Notes: generated from the sequence alone by a model not told the origin. Counted from the stretch's first letter, positions 10,801 through 22,646 are shown. The stretch is DNA of 64,000 nucleotides from Symsagittifera roscoffensis (GCF_963678635.1 NC_087064.1:5802411-5866410), one strand, 5' to 3'. Translations and numbers: made by a program.

Positions 10801-11239
10801 TTGAAAAAGAACGTCCATTCATTAAAAAATCCCTGTGCACTTCCCAGATTCAACCATAATTTTTCTATTGATATTCTTAAAAAAATAGATCAACCGTAAG
10901 AAGTCCCACCTAATTGACTTATCCCCGTAGCAACGCATTTATTCTGAAATTTAATTCCGCAAATATGCATCTGAAACAAGGGTGCGGAATATATTGGAGC
11001 TTAGCCACAGAACTGCATTCCCGGAAAGACGTTTAAAAAATTGTTCGGGGAAATAGAAACAAAAAAAAGCTGCTAAATACGCAAATTCGATACAAAATTT
11101 GAACTACTTTTATTCAAACAAACAAAATCGTCGATTTTTCTGAAACTGTGAGCTAGTAAAAATCCAAGAGGCTAAAAGTAACTTTTTCTGGCTAGTTTGT
11201 TTGCTCTATACAATTAGATTTTAGTAGAATCACTTTTTT

Positions 11240-12480
11240 CGCCTATCCAGTAATATATATTTTTTGGCAGTTGGGGAAACCTTTTTTGACTATCCAGTAA
11301 AATATATTTTTGGCAGTTGCGGAAACCTTTTTTGACTATCCAGTAAAATATATTTTTGGCAGTTGCGGAAACCTTTTTTGACTATCCAGTAAAATATATT
11401 TTTGGCAGTTGCGGAAACCTTTTTTGACTATCCAGTAAAATATATTTTTGGCAGTTGCGGAAACCTTTTTTGACTATCCAGTAAAATATTTTTTTGGCAG
11501 TTGCGGAAACCTTTTTTGACTATCCAGTAATATATATTTTTGGCAGTTGCGGAAACCTTTTTTGACTATCCAGTAAAATATATTTTTGGCAGTTGGGGAA
11601 ACCTTTTTTGACTATCCAGTAAAATATATTTTTGGCAGTTGGGGAAACCTTTTTTGACTATCCAGTAATATATATTTTTGGCAGTTGGGGAAACCTTTTT
11701 TGACTATCCAGTAATATATATTTTTGGCAGTTGCGGAAACCTTTTTTGACTATCCAGTAAAATATATTTTTGGCAGTTGGGGAAACCTTTTTTGACTATC
11801 CAGTAAAATATATTTTTGGCAGTTGGGGAAACCTTTTTTGACTATCCAGTAATATATATTTTTGGCAGTTGCGGAAACCTTTTTTGACTATCCAGTAAAA
11901 TATATTTTTGGCAGTTGGGGAAACCTTTTTTGACTATCCAGTAAAATATATTTTTGGCAGTTGGGGAAACCTTTTTTGACTATCCAGTAATATATATTTT
12001 TGGCAGTTGCGGAAACCTTTTTTGACTATCCAGTAAAATATATTTTTGGCAGTTGGGGAAACCTTTTTTGACTATCCAGTAAAATATATTTTTGGCAGTT
12101 GGGGAAACCTTTTTTGACTATCCAGTAATATATATTTTTGGCAGTTGCGGAAACCTTTTTTGACTATCCAGTAAAATATATTTTTGGCAGTTGGGGAAAC
12201 CTTTTTTGACTATCCAGTAAAATATATTTTTGGCAGTTGGGGAAACCTTTTTTGACTATCCAGTAAAATATATTTTTGGCAGTTGCGGAAACCTTTTTTG
12301 ACTATCCAGTAATATATATTTTTGGCAGTTGCGGAAACCTTTTTTGACTATCCAGTAATATATATTTTTGGCAGTTGCGGAAACCTTTTTTGACTATCCA
12401 GTAAAATATATTTTTGGCAGTTGAGGAAACCTTTTTTGACTATCCAGTAAAATATATTTTTGGCAGTTGGGGAAACCTTT
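11240..12480. repeat. 46-bp minisatellite, about 27 copies
   Basis: The unit is GGAAACCTTTTTTGACTATC then CAGTAAAATATATTTTTGGCAGTTGC. Copies differ mainly at two sites: AGTAAAATA versus AGTAATATA, and TTGCGG versus TTGGGG. From about 11700 to 12240 the variants recur in a fixed cycle of three (T-C, A-G, A-G), giving a 138-bp higher-order unit repeated four times. The ORF seen on the minus strand near the right end is only repeat read-through. Confidence 0.97.
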
Positions 12481-12494
12481 GATGTTTCCCCAAC
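12466..12494. repeat. Hairpin at the right edge of the minisatellite
   Basis: GTTGGGGAAAC, a 7-base spacer, then its exact complement GTTTCCCCAAC. The left arm is part of the last satellite unit; the right arm is outside the array. Confidence 0.85.
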
Positions 12495-12499
12495 TGTTT

Positions 12500-13280
12500 G
12501 ATATATGTAATGAGAGGGAAGCGAGGAGTAAAAGTGTATGAAACCGGGTTAATTGCCAAATTTGTTTCAAGCTTAGTCTGTCGCAGAACGTTTTGCCAAG
12601 AAAGGACAAGGAAACATAATTTAGTTAATCAACAGCATAAAAAGCTATCAAATAAGAAACATTTTCTCGAACAATACTTTGGCAGCGTGTCACTGAGCAA
12701 AATACCTGGTTAACCGAGAGAAGCGTAAGTTTTCAGCTAACCAAAATGAAATTTGTTCTCTGATAGCCAGAAAAACTTTGAGTTATCGGATGAACAACAT
12801 TTTTGGTCGACCTTTCTGTATTGTGTTGACCTAAGTTGACTGACCTATCCCAAAATACTATGCCGACAATTTTGGTCAATCAGTTTTGGTCAATTGTTGT
12901 TTTAATCATTTGAGACAAATTTGACTCAAAATTGACAAAAAATCCTGGTTTCCTACACTCTCTTGGTGCGTGCTCCCCGCTTCCCTCTCAACGCTGTTAC
13001 TTAAAAGTGCTGTTATTTGGTAAATTACTAGATAGCCACAATACAATTTTGTTCCCGGTTGACCGACATTTTTTGTTAGCTTAAAACAATAATTCGCCCA
13101 AGTGTAGTTGCACTTTTATTGCTATCTAATTTCTTGAAAATACACCAATTAATATTCCAATTATACACAAATACACCAACAAATACACCAATTACCTAAA
13201 GAATTTGCTGTGAGTTCATTTGATTTTTTATTAGTTTATATTTTTTGCAAATAAAGATATTAATTGTTCAAATAAAAGTT
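12500..13280. other. No supported gene
   Basis: AT-rich sequence with scattered short words such as TTTTGGTCAAT. No motif-bearing ORF and no repeat family that I can place. Confidence 0.5.
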
Positions 13281-13370
13281 GTTCAAATTTTGTTACAAAT
13301 TTTTCTATTCATTATGAAAGTATGATTTTGCAAGATGTTTCGATCTACATTGTCCCCCCCCCCTATAAAT

Positions 13371-13425
13371 AACAAGACTGCTCGTACATCAGGGCAAAGC
13401 CTTGAATGTTCCGACTGTCCCTTAA
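13371..13425. repeat. Core of dispersed repeat R1
   Basis: ACAAGACTGCTCGTACATCA followed by GGGCAAAGCCTTGAATGTTCCGAC. The same core is at 27272, 31192 (inverted), 34442, 34856 and 43908 (inverted). Its centre CAGGGCAAAGCCCTG is palindromic in the better copies. Confidence 0.75.
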
Positions 13426-13878
13426 TTCGTATCGAATAGTTTTTGGGAAAAGAAAATATTGAAAACTTATACATTTTGAACAATATCAAAGTGTGAAATT
13501 TTGAGTTGTACGAAATTAATACGATCAATTAGCTAGCCTCAATTCAATTTGGAACGATTCTGCTGTGCGGGATAATTTGCCACGCATAAATAATTCGCGT
13601 TACGCTCTCAGCATTATGAATAAATTTTTCAAAGCGCACATAATTTAGTCCAAAGTCGATATCTTCAATGGGGTACACAAATTTTGTGTTGAAAACTATT
13701 ACTTCGATCGGCAGAAATTGGCTGATTAAAAAAACCACACCGAGCATAAAAATTCAGTTTTTTTTTGAAATTCGGAACCACAACGGTCAATTAGCGCTAG
13801 TGCTTTGTATTGAAAATTCTAATTTTGCTGCATTCAGATTGGTCGTAAAATTGACCATTTTAATCTACTTAACAATCT

Positions 13879-13918
13879 CCCCCACCCCCCCCCCCCCAAC
13901 CCCAGCCCCCCCCCCGGG
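13879..13918. repeat. Poly-C tract
   Basis: An interrupted run of C (mostly 6-10 residues at a time) ending CCCGGG. Low complexity. Confidence 0.9.
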
Positions 13919-14266
13919 TTTTTCTTGAAAGGAGCGTAATTTTTTTAAGTAGATCCGTATCTTTTTGCTAATTCCGTTAACAAGAATTATATATATATTT
14001 TTTTTCGGTTATTAGGGAATGCGGCTCTTCTGTGGTTACACTTCAGTTTAAAAGGCAATGTGGTCTTCTCTGTTATACGGTCGAAACAGAGAAGTATGAC
14101 ACAGAAATTACCGAATTGTTAAGTATGTTTCTGTTTATAAGGAATATTCATATTCTCTTTCTCTTTAATTGATTTCAACCAATCAGAGTTGAGCCTTAAG
14201 ATGCATATTTGAACATTAAAAAAACGAGAATTTGTGAGCCGTATTAGAGATAAGGGTTACGTAGCA

Positions 14267-14401
14267 GTATTTAGGCAACCGCGTATGCAGACACTGTATT
14301 AACCAATCAGAAACGAGACAAGGAAGATATGAAATCCATTTCTCCCTTGTCTCGATTCTAATTGGTTAATACAGTGTCTGAATACGCAGTTTTCTAAATA
14401 G
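14267..14401. mobile_element. Foldback (hairpin) MITE
   Basis: GCGTATGCAGACACTGTATT at 14281 continues for 43 bp and pairs with 14345-14387, with only a few mismatches around a 21-base loop. Weaker pairing extends outwards through TATTTAG / CTAAATA. The compact hairpin is typical of a foldback miniature transposon; no target duplication was resolved. Confidence 0.75.
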
Positions 14402-15101
14402 AGACCGAACTCCAGTCTAATAGCATGAGACTATGTAAAAGATTCGTTTGCAGCCTCAAAAATCGAGTTCAACTTTACAAGTTTGAATTGCGTGATTTTC
14501 GCTGAATATTTAGTAATGTGAAAACAAAATTTTATATTCTCTTCGGGGCTAGAGATTTTAGCTGACCGGTTTTTTTAAGCAGATAGTTTTTTAGCAGACT
14601 CAGAGCCATTATAAAGTGTGATAGCTATTTTCAAACGCGGCATTGGCGATTAGCGACCGCTTGCTCCGCTGCGCTTCAATTCAACACGAGTGTTATTTTG
14701 CGCCTAAATCTTTGTTTTGCCGCTAATTTCCACTGTTGTGTTTTTGAAGTTGATAGTTTTGTTGAGTAATCGTGAGATAAATGATTTAACTGGGGAAGCT
14801 TGGCCCCAGACTGAGCGTCTTTTTGAGTCTGTCAATCAATCATCCATCACTTTATTACGTTGGTCTGCTGAAAGACTCTTTTATCTTTTTTTATGCTAGA
14901 AGAGTAGATTTTTGCTGTTTCACAAAAGTTCTTTCACGACAAGGCATGAATGAGAAATGAAATATTAGAAAGCATGAATAAAAAAAGAAATCATTTGCAT
15001 AGTTTCGCGCACTTTTCCCGGCTCTTTCACAATTTTTTGGGCTCTTTCATAATTTTCTGGCATCTTCCCCTCAGAAAGTTCAAAAACATACTTTTCAACA
15101 C

Positions 15102-15207
15102 TTAGAACATAGTTGAAGATGGCCTCGGGCAAAAGAGCCGCACTCGGGCACTTCGTACCCTCAGGCCGGGCTCTTTCCCCCTCGGGCATCTTTTAACTAT
15201 GTTCTAA
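15102..15207. repeat. Inverted repeat pair
   Basis: TTAGAACATAGTTGAAGATG at 15103 faces CATCTTTTAACTATGTTCTAA at 15187. The enclosed and flanking DNA has several copies of GGCTCTTT and CTCGGGCA words. Likely another small foldback element. Confidence 0.65.
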
Positions 15208-15365
15208 CTACTACAAAGATTGGTCTGGTAAACGATTGGTCCCCATTCTCTTCACAGCGATCTAAAAGTTTTTTTATTTGTTTTTTAGAAGTAGAGGATA
15301 ACCTGTTTTTCGTCTGAAAGAACGCCTAATTTAAGCAATTGTTGCGTTGTAATAGGCAAACACAT

Positions 15366-15702
15366 GCGATCAAGTTAAAATCCCCCCCCCCCCAACGGCT
15401 TTGAGGGGGATGTTAACTTGGTCCACGCATGCTTATCGCTACGCTCTCGCCCCGGCCTTAAAATGGACCAAGTTAACATCCCCCCTCAAAGCCGCTTAGG
15501 GGGGTTGGATGTTAGCTTGGTTCTGAATTCGAACTTTCAGCCAATCAATCAAAATAGAGCAAAATAGAGCATTTTACATGCAGTTCTTAGCAAATTTAAT
15601 TCAAAGTTAGCTAATTTAAATTAGCAATTTACACTGGGGTGGAGGCTCTTAACTTGGTCTATCTGGGAAGGGCTGGGAAGGGGGGTATTAACTTGATCCT
15701 TA
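15366..15702. promoter_or_regulatory. Cluster of alternating AAGTTAACATCCCC boxes
   Basis: At least six copies of AAGTTAA(C/A)(A)T(C)CCCC occur in both orientations: near 15369, 15408, 15466, 15503, 15646 and 15684. Two of them form the ends of a 35-40 bp inverted repeat (15393-15435 with 15464-15510). The cluster ends right before the first exon-like segment of host gene 1. It may be a regulatory array or the remains of a small transposon; sequence alone cannot decide. Confidence 0.5.
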
Positions 15703-15704
15703 TT

Positions 15705-15896
15705 ATGTTTCAGGAGTCTTTCCACTGGATCTCCCAGCTGGGTTTCATCTTCGCCACTCTCCTCGCCCTCCTCGCCTTTTTCATCCTCCTCTACCTGTTC
15801 GAGGATCTGGACAAGGAGTTCGTCCTCCTCAGAATGACATTCCTTGTAGCCATACACCTGGTGCTGATTGGATACCTGCTGGGCGGGGATAGGGAA
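15705..15896 (+). CDS. Host gene 1, upstream exon (two membrane helices)
   Basis: GC-richer segment with coding character inside AT-rich DNA. Either it starts at ATG 15705 or it is entered at the acceptor TTATGTTTCAG (exon from 15714). It encodes a helix WISQLGFIFATLLALLAFFI, an acidic loop FEDLDKEF, then a second helix TFLVAIHLVLIGYLLGG. The frame closes at TAA 15909; a weak donor GAA|GTGACG at 15896 would end it in phase 0. The next exon needs phase 1, so a small exon is missing between them, or this belongs to another transcript. Link to the downstream exons rests on strand, composition and the membrane-helix content. Confidence 0.5.
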
Positions 15897-16002
15897 GTGA
15901 CGGGCATTTAAAAAATAAACAATTTGTAGTTGAGTAAAGAGATACGATGTTTGCTGCGTTAATTGCATGAGAAGTTACAACAACCGTTCGAATTTTCTAT
16001 AC

Positions 16003-16110
16003 TTACGAGCTGGGGCAGATCTAAGATTTTCTCAAGGGGGGGGGGGGCGATTTTCAAAAAAAAATTCGAAAATTTATGAACCTTTTTTTAGGTCGACCAA
16101 ATTGATTTTA
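16003..16110. repeat. Fragment of the CAGGGGCGG hAT MITE family
   Basis: GGGGCAGATCTAAGATTTTCTC, a G run and AGGTCGACCAAATTGATTTT match the left 110 bp of the MITE at 32043. The right part is missing. Confidence 0.7.
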
Positions 16111-16551
16111 AATAATATCTGCAAACAATGTAAAACTGTTTGTATACTGAAGTAGGACTGATTATTTTTGGCAGGGCCAATCCGGGATTGCTTGCTTGCG
16201 GAAAAAAACTGAAACATGGTTGACTGTTTTGATACTAATTGGGTTAACATGGCAAGCCTTGTAATTTAATTTGCGAGATTTAGTGTTCACAATCAACTAA
16301 AAATGGATTAGAATGCCTGTACTTAATAAAGCAACAAAAACCATTCCAAAAGAATTTAATCTATTACTTTTCACTTTTATAGATAAAAACTATGAAACTC
16401 GAGTATAATCAATTTTTCCCTTTTATTGAAATGCGAGTTATAACGCACATATATTCAGGTGCACTTTGTAAAGTAAAGTTGGTTGTCTGTTGTAAAAGTT
16501 ATTTTTTTTTCGGCGGAACCTAGATTTTTGTTACCCAATTTTGTTGCTTTC

Positions 16552-17669
16552 CCGCACTGACAGAAATGTTTTCCAGTCGATTTAAATTGATTTTAAATCG
16601 ATTTTAAATCGATCCAAATCGATTAACCATGTACATTCTACGAACTTAAATGGATTTTAAATCGATTTAAATCGATCTTATTGAAAAGTTTAAATCGATT
16701 TAAGTGTCTAAAAAATCGATTTAAATCGATTTTGATTGATTTTTCGACTCACTAAAATCCATTCGAATCTCACTTAAATCCATCAGAATCTCACTTAAAT
16801 CCAGTTTAAATCGATTTAAATCGATTTAAGTGCCTGAAAATCGATTTAAATCAATTTCGATGGATTTTCCGACACACTAAAATTTTTTTTCGCTAACACG
16901 GCGAAAAAAAAACATACCCTTTAAAAAAGTTGTTGGAATTTTTTATTCTCAATTTTTTAAACATAAACACTCTTGCCAGATGTTATAGAATTCATTAAAA
17001 TGATCCACATAAATCAGGTTTTAAACTCAAAAATTTGCAATAAAATCATAGAAAACCATTGTAAATCAGATTATGGACAAAATCTTGTGTAACAAACCAG
17101 AAAAGGGTCAGGTAAAATTAAATTGTGATCTCAATAATATGCAATAAAATCATAGAAAAACATGAAAGTAAATCAAATTTTAAGCAACAACTTATGAAAC
17201 GAATCAAGAAAAGGGTAAATATAGATCCGTTTTTGAACTCAAAATATGCAAGAAAATCATAGAATTTTATCAATATTTTGGTCTGTTTATTTGGTCTTTT
17301 TTATGCTACAATACGCTATGGATGAAAAATGAAAAATGATTGTCATAAAGTAAATGCAATAAAAAATTGAAACTGATAAAACTCGAATGAAAAAAATCGA
17401 TTTAAATCGATTTAAATCCATTTTAATCCCCTTAAAAATGAAAACAAATTCAGACAGGAAAAATGCATTTAAATTGATTTAAAATCGATTTGGATCAATT
17501 TTTTTAGCTGGGATTTAAGATCAATTTAAATAGATTTTAAATCGATCCAAATCAATTTTCATCTTTTTTACTTAATCTTCGTACTTTTTTTATACTAAAA
17601 TCGATCTAAATTTAATCAACGTACTTTTTTCATACTAAAATCGATCCTAATCCATTTTTGTTAGTGCGG
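16552..17669. mobile_element. 1.1-kb TIR element made of ATCGATTTAAA repeats
   Basis: The ends are near-perfect inverted repeats, CCGCACTGACAGAAATG (16552) and its counterpart ending TTAGTGCGG (17669), with TTTC on both outer sides as a possible 4-bp target duplication. Both flanks of the interior (16575-16870 and 17385-17660) are packed with self-complementary ATCGATTTAAATCGAT words. The centre has four diverged copies of AAATCATAGAAAA. No ORF is present, so it is non-autonomous. Confidence 0.75.
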
Positions 17670-17762
17670 TTTCAGCCGTTTTTTTTTAAAGAATTTTAGG
17701 TAGGGGGAACAAAAATTGGAGCTGGACAAAAATTGAATGAATGTATGTGTGTATTTATATGT

Positions 17763-18201
17763 ATGCATATCAGGGGCGGAATTAGGGGGATGAGGGGGCG
17801 GACGCTCCCCTCCGCAAGGACTCGACACCCTGCCGACCCAAAGGGTCCATCCACCCTTTCTAATATTTTGAGATATCCATTTTTGGTGGACCCTAAAATT
17901 TTCTTGAACTCGCCTTCGGTGCCAATATACACTTTTTCGAGGGGGGAGCGCGCCCAAAAAAACGCAATTTTTTGGTCAAAATTTCCAAAAAAGTGCCTAA
18001 AAATGTCTTTTTTTTTGGCCTGTTTTCTTTTAATTTTTGCCCGCGGCGCCAAATATTTGGCCATAACGGTCTTTTTAGTGCTTTGGGAGAGCTCGGAAAG
18101 TTTATTTGGTCGACCTAAAAAAAGGTCGACAAAATTTTCGATTTTTTTTTGAAAATCCGTCTCCCTCTCAAGAAAATCCTAGATCCGCCCCAGATGCATA
18201 T
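17763..18201 (-). mobile_element. hAT-type MITE with 8-bp target duplication
   Basis: CAGGGGCGG at 17771 and CCGCCCC(AG) ending 18193 are terminal inverted repeats. ATGCATAT flanks both sides (17763-17770 and 18194-18201), the 8-bp duplication expected of hAT transposition. The interior (423 bp) has the shared words AGGTCGACC, GGCGCGCG-like and TTTGGCCTG. It is inverted relative to the copy at 32043. No transposase ORF. Confidence 0.9.
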
Positions 18202-18754
18202 TATAATATTCAGTGATTAGCTGAAAAATTGCAGTTTTTTTAGTCAAAACAAGCTAATGGCATGTGTAAAATGAATCGCATAAGCATCTCGTATCTCGGT
18301 TTCGCATTGCTGATAGTGAAATTTAGCTGACGAAATGCTATCGAATGTAGAGTCCTGACCCTCACCGGTGTCTTGATTAGACAACACTAGTTCCGACAGA
18401 AACCTTTCATTTTTTAAATAAGTTCTAAAAACTCAAAAGAATTAGAAATTTTTGCTCCTGAAGGAGAAAGGAGACACTTTTTTCAAGCTGATGTAACCGA
18501 TAGATTTTATTCAACTTCATTATTTACGCTTTCTTATTGTACTTTTAAGATAATCTAGTCAAACTTTGCCTAAAAAATTTCACCCCGTTATTTATTTTCC
18601 ACTAAACTTGTGAAGTTGAAAACTACAGAGATCGAAAAAGGTTTTGTAATATGAAACGTGTTTGAAACTTGAATTAAATGCTCTCGCCGTTGATATAGAA
18701 GTTCCCTCTTTTCCAAAAGTGTCCCTGGACTCTGCACCACCGGTCGCATTCTAG

Positions 18755-18889
18755 TTCAATTTGGAATGACGGCGGCCATGGGCAGTGTGATCAACATTCT
18801 AGTGAGTCACCTGGAAGAAGTTTCCGAGCAGAAGTTGCTTCCCGAGACTACGAACCTCATCTACTTCTGCAACATACTTCCTCTTCCAT
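18755..18889 (+). CDS. Host gene 1, exon with LPETTNLIYF
   Basis: Acceptor GCATTCTAG before 18755 and donor CCAT|GTAAGT after 18889. It encodes QFGMTAAMGSVINILVSHLE, an acidic EEVSEQKLLPE linker and the start of a helix (TTNLIYFCNILPLP). It ends with one extra base (phase 1), which fits the exon at 35544 exactly. The open frame also reaches back to an alternative acceptor at 18719. Confidence 0.7.
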
Positions 18890-20664
18890 GTAAGTCTGCA
18901 CCGGCTTGTTTTTCGACTAATTTTCTTCAAAATGACACAAATCATATCAAAATGGTGTTTTAAATATTACCTGTTTTCTAACAAGAAAGGCATGTGAGCA
19001 GGTTTTTTTAGTTTTCCAACCGCAAAGTGACTAGAAATTTTTTGTATTTGGGTGTTTCAATTTTTTTTTGTAATTCCACGTAAAACCAGCTACCGCCAAC
19101 AAACCTCAGATTAGATGCGGCTTAAGGATATATCATATTACAGCCTTTTGGACTCCCATCGAGATTCAACCGACATTAAAAATGTCTAAAAAATTTAATT
19201 TCACGTTCTTTTTCAGGAAAAACTGTTTTTGAAAAATTTGCTTTTTCGAAGTGTTAGGGGGCTAGGGGCAAAGTTTATTTTCGTGGAGCGCAACTATTTA
19301 AGAAAAAATTTAGGTTCAACGGTTGAAGGAAGGTCAAGAATATTCTAGAATTATTTTTGAAAAAGACATTGCTTGGACCACATGAAATCAATTCAACTTC
19401 CAGTCTAGACAGTAAATATACTTTTTTTGTCCCAATTTTTTCGAGCACAGGTTCGTTTCAGTCTGAATGAACTATGTAGAGACAGCAAGTTTCTTGGTAA
19501 GAAACCCAATTTTTTTGCAAACCAATGTGCTCTATGAAATGAAACTATCAAAAACTGCAGGCTGTTTTAAAAGTTTTATCGTTTGATGGCATGAGTTTTT
19601 TTTGAAACGATTCTTTCTGTGAGTTGGTCAAAACTTGGCTTTTTGAACAGCTTGCTTAGAAAATTTAAATTTTTTGCTTACCAATTATCTCTATGAACTA
19701 GCTTGAAATACTTCAAAATATCAGTTTTAACTGTTTAATTTTTTTTAGTGCTTAAAACTTAGCTGAAAAATTCAAACTTTTACCAAATTGACTCAGAGGA
19801 TGCGAAACAAACTTAAACATTTTTTTAAGTTGCACGATATGTTGATTGAAACAATTTTTAAAAAAAAAATCAATCTATTAAAACAACCTGAATATAAATG
19901 AAATGTTATTGCTCAATAGTTTACTTGAAAATTTTTAACTTTATGCTAACCGGTTCACGCTACGAAATTAACTTGAAAGTTTTTTTGCCCATTAACCGGC
20001 TCTAAGAAACTTCAAATTTTTGCGAATCAATTTAGGTGATAATACTTTGAAACAGTACAAATCTTTTTCGCTCAATAGTTTTTTTAAAAAAACTCTTTGC
20101 GATTCGATTCAGTTTATGAAAGCCGGCAGAAATATTTCAAACTCAATTGCTCAAACACTCGCTTTAAAAACTTAAATTTTTGCTAATTGGTTTTTGCTAA
20201 AAAACAACATTACGAAGATTAGTTGCGTACACTTTCCAAAGGCGGATTCAGTGATTTTGTACCTAATAAGTTGATATCACCAAATTCACAACCCTGTGAT
20301 CTTATGGTTGGCCGCGGATCATGTAACCAAGGGCAAGGGCTAAAACATGGGCTGAAACAAAAGCTTTTTTCTTACGGAACAGATGTAGACTATTTATCTT
20401 CGAATTGTTAATGCTCAATCGCCTGGTGGAAATTTTTTTACTTTTTGCTAACCAATCAACGCTTTGAAACAACTTAAAAATTTGAATAGTTTGCTTTAAA
20501 AAAACTAAATGTCTGGCGAATTGTTGTGCTCTAGGAAAAATATGGATCTGCTTATTTTTCACAATTTCAGCGCTCTACATTTTTTGAAGATTATGCGAAC
20601 CGATTTACGTTAAAAAAATATCGTTAGCGCTAATAAAGTTTACGTTAATAAAGTTTCGAAGATC

Positions 20665-21073
20665 TGAGTTAGATCGAGTTGGTTAACTCATAGAGTAATT
20701 TCGGATAGGGTACACCGTCTGCTCGTCACGCTATCTTATTTTCGGCCGGATAGATTCGTGCAACTTCTTAGTCTAATACCGATCCTAATCTTACTCTTAT
20801 ACTATCTAGTCTCAGGTTGTTTAACTAGTCTCTGCTAGGCTCAATAGATCTAGGGTATACTGGTTTATTGCGGCTGCTGAAGTGCTCGGGAGAGTCCAAC
20901 TAATTTCTAAGTTAAATTCAAATCTCTCTGGTGCTGAAATTACAAGTAACTTCAGCACTTACAAATAAGTGGGTTGTTAGTTAGATGGATCATGATTGGT
21001 TAATATTAAATACTTTACATTGGTAAAATATCTAAATTATCCAATCATAAAATGTAGTCTAGATCAGGTTCCA
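20665..21073 (-). repeat. 3' LTR of B1
   Basis: Identical to 25723-26132 apart from TTAGATCGAG versus TTAGGACCGAG. It starts (minus strand) TGGAACCTGATC and ends CTAACTCA. The bases just before it on the minus strand, CCCGGATGGG, are the closest thing to a polypurine tract. Confidence 0.97.
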
Positions 21074-21666
21074 CCCATCCGGGTTTTACAGAGTTTTTTA
21101 GAATAGTTCTTCTGCAATTCGAAGGATGGATGATGGACGTTGGTGTTTGGCGAACATCTTATTTCTTCTGTTTCTTCTTTGTTAAAGAAGTTCCAGGAAG
21201 CTGGAGTTTAGAGACGTAAGACGTTGTGTCTTCTAGTGACAACGACTAAGTCTTTGCAACAAACTCAAATCTGATTTCAGAATGGTTTGCTATGTCAGGT
21301 TTTTCTGTTCTGCGTGGAGATTGTGCGTGGAGGGGATGCCTGGTTACTCGGATCTGTACGTATACTTGAACATCGAGGTGGTCATTGGTCTAGTTCAATG
21401 AAGTCCTTTTCTGCGAAGTCAAGTCGTACTCTAAATCCTTTGAGTTGTGATTGTGAGTGGCATATCGATTGTGGTTGGTCATTCTCTCTCGAGTGTAGTG
21501 GGGTCGTTTTGTCTTTAGATGTTCGTCCTTGGTGTTGTATTCTGATCTATGTATTGCATAATGTAATTTACATTTTATAAAACATTTATTAGTTTAATAT
21601 TTTTTAATTATGATTTTAGTTAGTTGTTTTCACAAAAGCTTTTTGTTTTAGTTCGGTTATTTTGAA

Positions 21667-21803
21667 GAGTTACTCACACTTGAGTAGCTCTTATTAAAAA
21701 TAGAGGTGTGGTCACAAAGCGTGGATGTAGCGCGGTGGGTTAGGCCGGCTATAGAGCATGCTCAGGACGTCCTTCCTGGTGGGTTAGGCCAGGAGTGGGA
21801 GTA
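21667..21803 (-). ncRNA. Conserved structured 3' block of B1
   Basis: A 10-bp hairpin (GAGTTACTCA with TGAGTAGCTC, 21667-21690) is followed by a block with palindromes GCCGGC, GAGCATGCTC and GGACGTCC in a row (about 21744-21772) and the word GGGTTAGGCC twice. B2 keeps the same order at 45070-45205, and one hairpin pair changes from A-T to G-C. The block lies between ORF3 and the 3' LTR. A cis-acting RNA role (export, dimerisation or packaging) is inference. Confidence 0.6.
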
Positions 21804-22646
21804 TGATTTCATGCGGTTTTTGTGAGGGGTCCTGTTATGTGACAACGTTTTATGTTGGGTTTGTTGTGGTTTTTCTTATGTCTTGTTGGTTATGTCCTTT
21901 TTCCAAAAAGCAAATTGTTCGTGGTATGGGTTTGTCTTTCGACTTTTTTGTGTTTTATTATTTCTTTCTTAGACTTTATAATAGTCTTCAAAAGAATAAA
22001 TTATCCAGTTTTAAACTGGGTTAATCCGGTTTGGGTACCGTTGGTTTCCTTTTCTTAGTCATGCTGTTATTCTATGATTTGTGGTATTTAGTAAGCTGCG
22101 TTGGTTAGTTTTGTTTAGTATATGATTCCTTTCCAACCGGGTTAAAGGAAAGTTTGAAACATGTTATTATATGTTAGAGTTGTTGAGTGTGAAAACTTGA
22201 AACTGAAATTCATTATTTTAAACAATTCTTCGTGGGCGAGCTGTGCGAGTGTGGATAGAATTTCTGTGCGAATAAATGAGAATATCAAAAGGTTAGTACT
22301 GCATTTGCATTTTACTAATTTACTGCAAAGAATTTGGAAATTTACTGCTAGTTATGGGGGAATTTTAAGTTACAAATTTTCATCATAATTAGATTTACTG
22401 CTTGTGGGGAAAATTTTAGAAATGAATTTACTACATTGGTATTAAATTTATAAATTTATAAGTGTAAGAGATTAATAGAATTGTTGAAATCTGTTTGATG
22501 AAATTTGCGATCTTTATTTGTTTTTTGTGGTTTTTGTAGGTGATCGTCGGATGAAGGCTAAAAATCTAAAGAAAACATGGATAAAGTATGGTGAGTTTTT
22601 TAATATTTAATTAGTTAGTAATATTCATTTAATTCATACTTACCTG

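Noticed and set aside
11240..12480. CRISPR-like array
   Set aside because: The repeat units are contiguous without unique spacers and the genome is eukaryotic; it is a minisatellite.
12394..12713. ORFs across the right end of the 46-bp array
   Set aside because: They are repeat read-through on both strands with no motif.
15621..15968. Acidic minus-strand ORF opposite the 15.7-kb exon
   Set aside because: Shadow of the plus-strand exon, whose translation gives two clean membrane helices.
17661..18152. ORFs of 98-139 codons on both strands
   Set aside because: They lie inside a MITE with clear ends and an 8-bp target duplication and encode nothing recognisable.
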